Assembly (NCBI GenBank): GCA_031550535.1
Contig: JAVBOM010000032.1
Span: 1 to 64,000 of the forward strand
Origin: Avichristensenella sp031550535
GTDB taxonomy: Bacteria > Bacillota > Clostridia > Christensenellales > Aristaeellaceae
DNA length: 64,000 nucleotides
Direction: 5' to 3'
How positions within the stretch are numbered: the first letter of the stretch is position 1; each line of letters opens with the position of its first letter. The position numbers and the translations under genes were made by a program. The notes beneath the pieces are model-generated. The model saw nothing but the letters and a program-made list of their open reading frames with translations. It did no database searches and had not been told where the DNA came from. Below, piece after piece: positions 63,157 to 64,000 of the stretch.

Positions 63157-63489
63157 TCAAAACACCGCCTGCACCAGCACCATATACACCAGCGTGCCGC
63201 CGCCGATGCTGAGCAGCATGTTCCGCTTCCACACGTGCAGCACGGCCGTCACGGCGATGCCCAGCGCCTCCGGGATGCCGAACGGGGAGACGGCGAGCGA
63301 GACACCCTTGAGGCAGTAGACGATCAGCATGCCCATCACCGCGTAGGGGAGCACCTGGCTGAGGTATTGGATGTATTTCGGCGTGGGCTTCCCCGGGGGA
63401 AAGACCAGGAAGGGAGCAAAGCGCGTCGCCATCGTGCCCAGTACCACCATGGCGATGGTAATTGCCGTCTGCCAGCCTGTCAGCGTCAT
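63157..63489 (-). CDS. azlD: AzlD-family branched-chain amino acid exporter subunit
   Basis: 110 aa. Start at 63489, with GAGGGGGG upstream; ATGA overlap with azlC. Three to four membrane helices; MVVLGTMATRFAPFLVF, LPYAVMGMLIVYCLKGVS and a C-terminal helix match AzlD. Small subunit of the two-part AzlCD exporter for branched-chain amino acids or their analogues. Confidence 0.92.
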   Translation of the reverse strand: MTLTGWQTAITIAMVVLGTMATRFAPFLVFPPGKPTPKYIQYLSQVLPYAVMGMLIVYCLKGVSLAVSPFGIPEALGIAVTAVLHVWKRNMLLSIGGGTLVYMVLVQAVF

Positions 63490-64000
63490 GCGTTCACCCC
63501 CCTCGCCAGCGGCTTCCGGAACGCGCTGAGCGCCAGCAGGATCACCGCCATGGCGGGCAGCAGGAAGCTCCCCGGGCCGAAGATCAGCAGGCATGCGGCG
63601 GAGCCGAAAAGGCCGATGAGCGCGGGCGCGTGTGACTTCTGCCCGCGCCACTGCTCGATGAAGATCACGACGAACAGCGCGGTCATCACGAAGTCAATGC
63701 CCGTGGTATCAAAGGGAATCACCCCGCCCAGGACGCCGCCGAGCGTCGCGCCGGTGACCCAGTATATCTGGTTCAGCATCGTGACCGACAGCATGAACCG
63801 GCCCCTGTCCACGTCCGCCGGCGGCTCGGCGCTGCAGAGGATGGAGAACGTCTCGTCCGTCAGGCCGAAGATCAAGTAGAACCGCTTCGCGCCCAGGCCC
63901 TTGTATTTTTCCAGCATCGATACGCCGTAGAACAGATGCCGCGCGTTCACCATCAGCGTGAGCAGCAGCGCGTACAGCGGGTTGAACGCGGAGGTGAGCA
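63486..64000 (-). CDS. azlC: AzlC-family branched-chain amino acid exporter subunit (5' end outside window)
   Basis: The visible 171 codons end the protein; the reading frame continues upstream past 64000 (TSAFNPLYALLLTLMVNARHLFYG, the family-conserved segment, is in frame across 63953). Further motifs: FGLTDETFSI, VTMLNQIYWVTGATLGGVLG. The stop overlaps azlD (ATGA), as in most azlCD operons. Confidence 0.93.
   Translation of the reverse strand, partial: LTSAFNPLYALLLTLMVNARHLFYGVSMLEKYKGLGAKRFYLIFGLTDETFSILCSAEPPADVDRGRFMLSVTMLNQIYWVTGATLGGVLGGVIPFDTTGIDFVMTALFVVIFIEQWRGQKSHAPALIGLFGSAACLLIFGPGSFLLPAMAVILLALSAFRKPLARGVNA

Overview
The window is a high-GC, gene-dense chromosome segment. It most likely comes from an anaerobic member of the Clostridia (Bacillota), perhaps a Christensenellales-like gut lineage; that placement is inference. 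Supporting observations are strong AGGAGG-type ribosome binding sites, sigma-A promoters with 16-18 bp spacers, a PerR/catalase/rubrerythrin oxidative-stress set, a BlaI/M56 pair, LacI-controlled sugar ABC transport, and two collagen-like exosporium-type proteins preceded by CATA-N3-TA (sigma-K-like) -10 elements. I saw no tRNA, rRNA, CRISPR array, phage or transposase.

Layout. 1-2.6 kb: two paralogous secreted proteins and a repeat-rich stretch. 2.6-6.6 kb: translation GTPases typA and prfC. 6.7-14.6 kb: a secreted transglutaminase-like protein and a type II secretion/type IV pilus-like operon (PilC/GspF, small pseudopilin-like proteins, PilT ATPase), then a SARP regulator with a GGDEF-like tail, an AlkD-like protein and a DUF6273 protein. 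14.7-17.3 kb: a large diguanylate cyclase. 17.4-23.3 kb: hypothetical secreted proteins, blaI/M56, perR divergent from katA. 23.4-34 kb: a carbohydrate region (LacI, two permeases, binding protein, glycoside hydrolase, two Gfo/Idh/MocA oxidoreductases) with two decaying genes. 34-41.3 kb: collagen-like protein, Fe-S oxidoreductase pair, radical SAM/DUF4130 DNA-repair pair behind a LexA-like box, endonuclease/exonuclease-family protein, Cys/Pro-rich protein. 41.5-47.5 kb: wecB plus an NfrB-like glycosyltransferase with three MshEN (c-di-GMP-binding) domains and two envelope proteins. 47.6-64 kb: truncated permease, second collagen-like protein, hybrid histidine kinase, HTH regulator, degV, proS, MATE, VOC, rubrerythrin, CorA-like, RHH, TetR/SDR pair, azlD/azlC.

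Two themes stand out. First, c-di-GMP: the diguanylate cyclase, the pilus-like operon and the wecB/GT2-MshEN operon suggest a second-messenger-controlled surface polymer, resembling the E. coli NfrB/WecB poly-ManNAc (N4 receptor) pathway but in a Gram-positive setting and with different partners. Second, a dispersed ~60-bp double-hairpin repeat occurs about 20 times. It lies mostly in intergenic or UTR positions, usually in the same orientation as the adjacent gene and often 18-50 nt upstream of a start codon. One copy is inserted in frame inside proS, adding about 20 residues between the catalytic core and the editing domain, as Rickettsia palindromic elements do. A second, less uniform hairpin family (CTAGGGG...CCCCTAG) fills other gaps.
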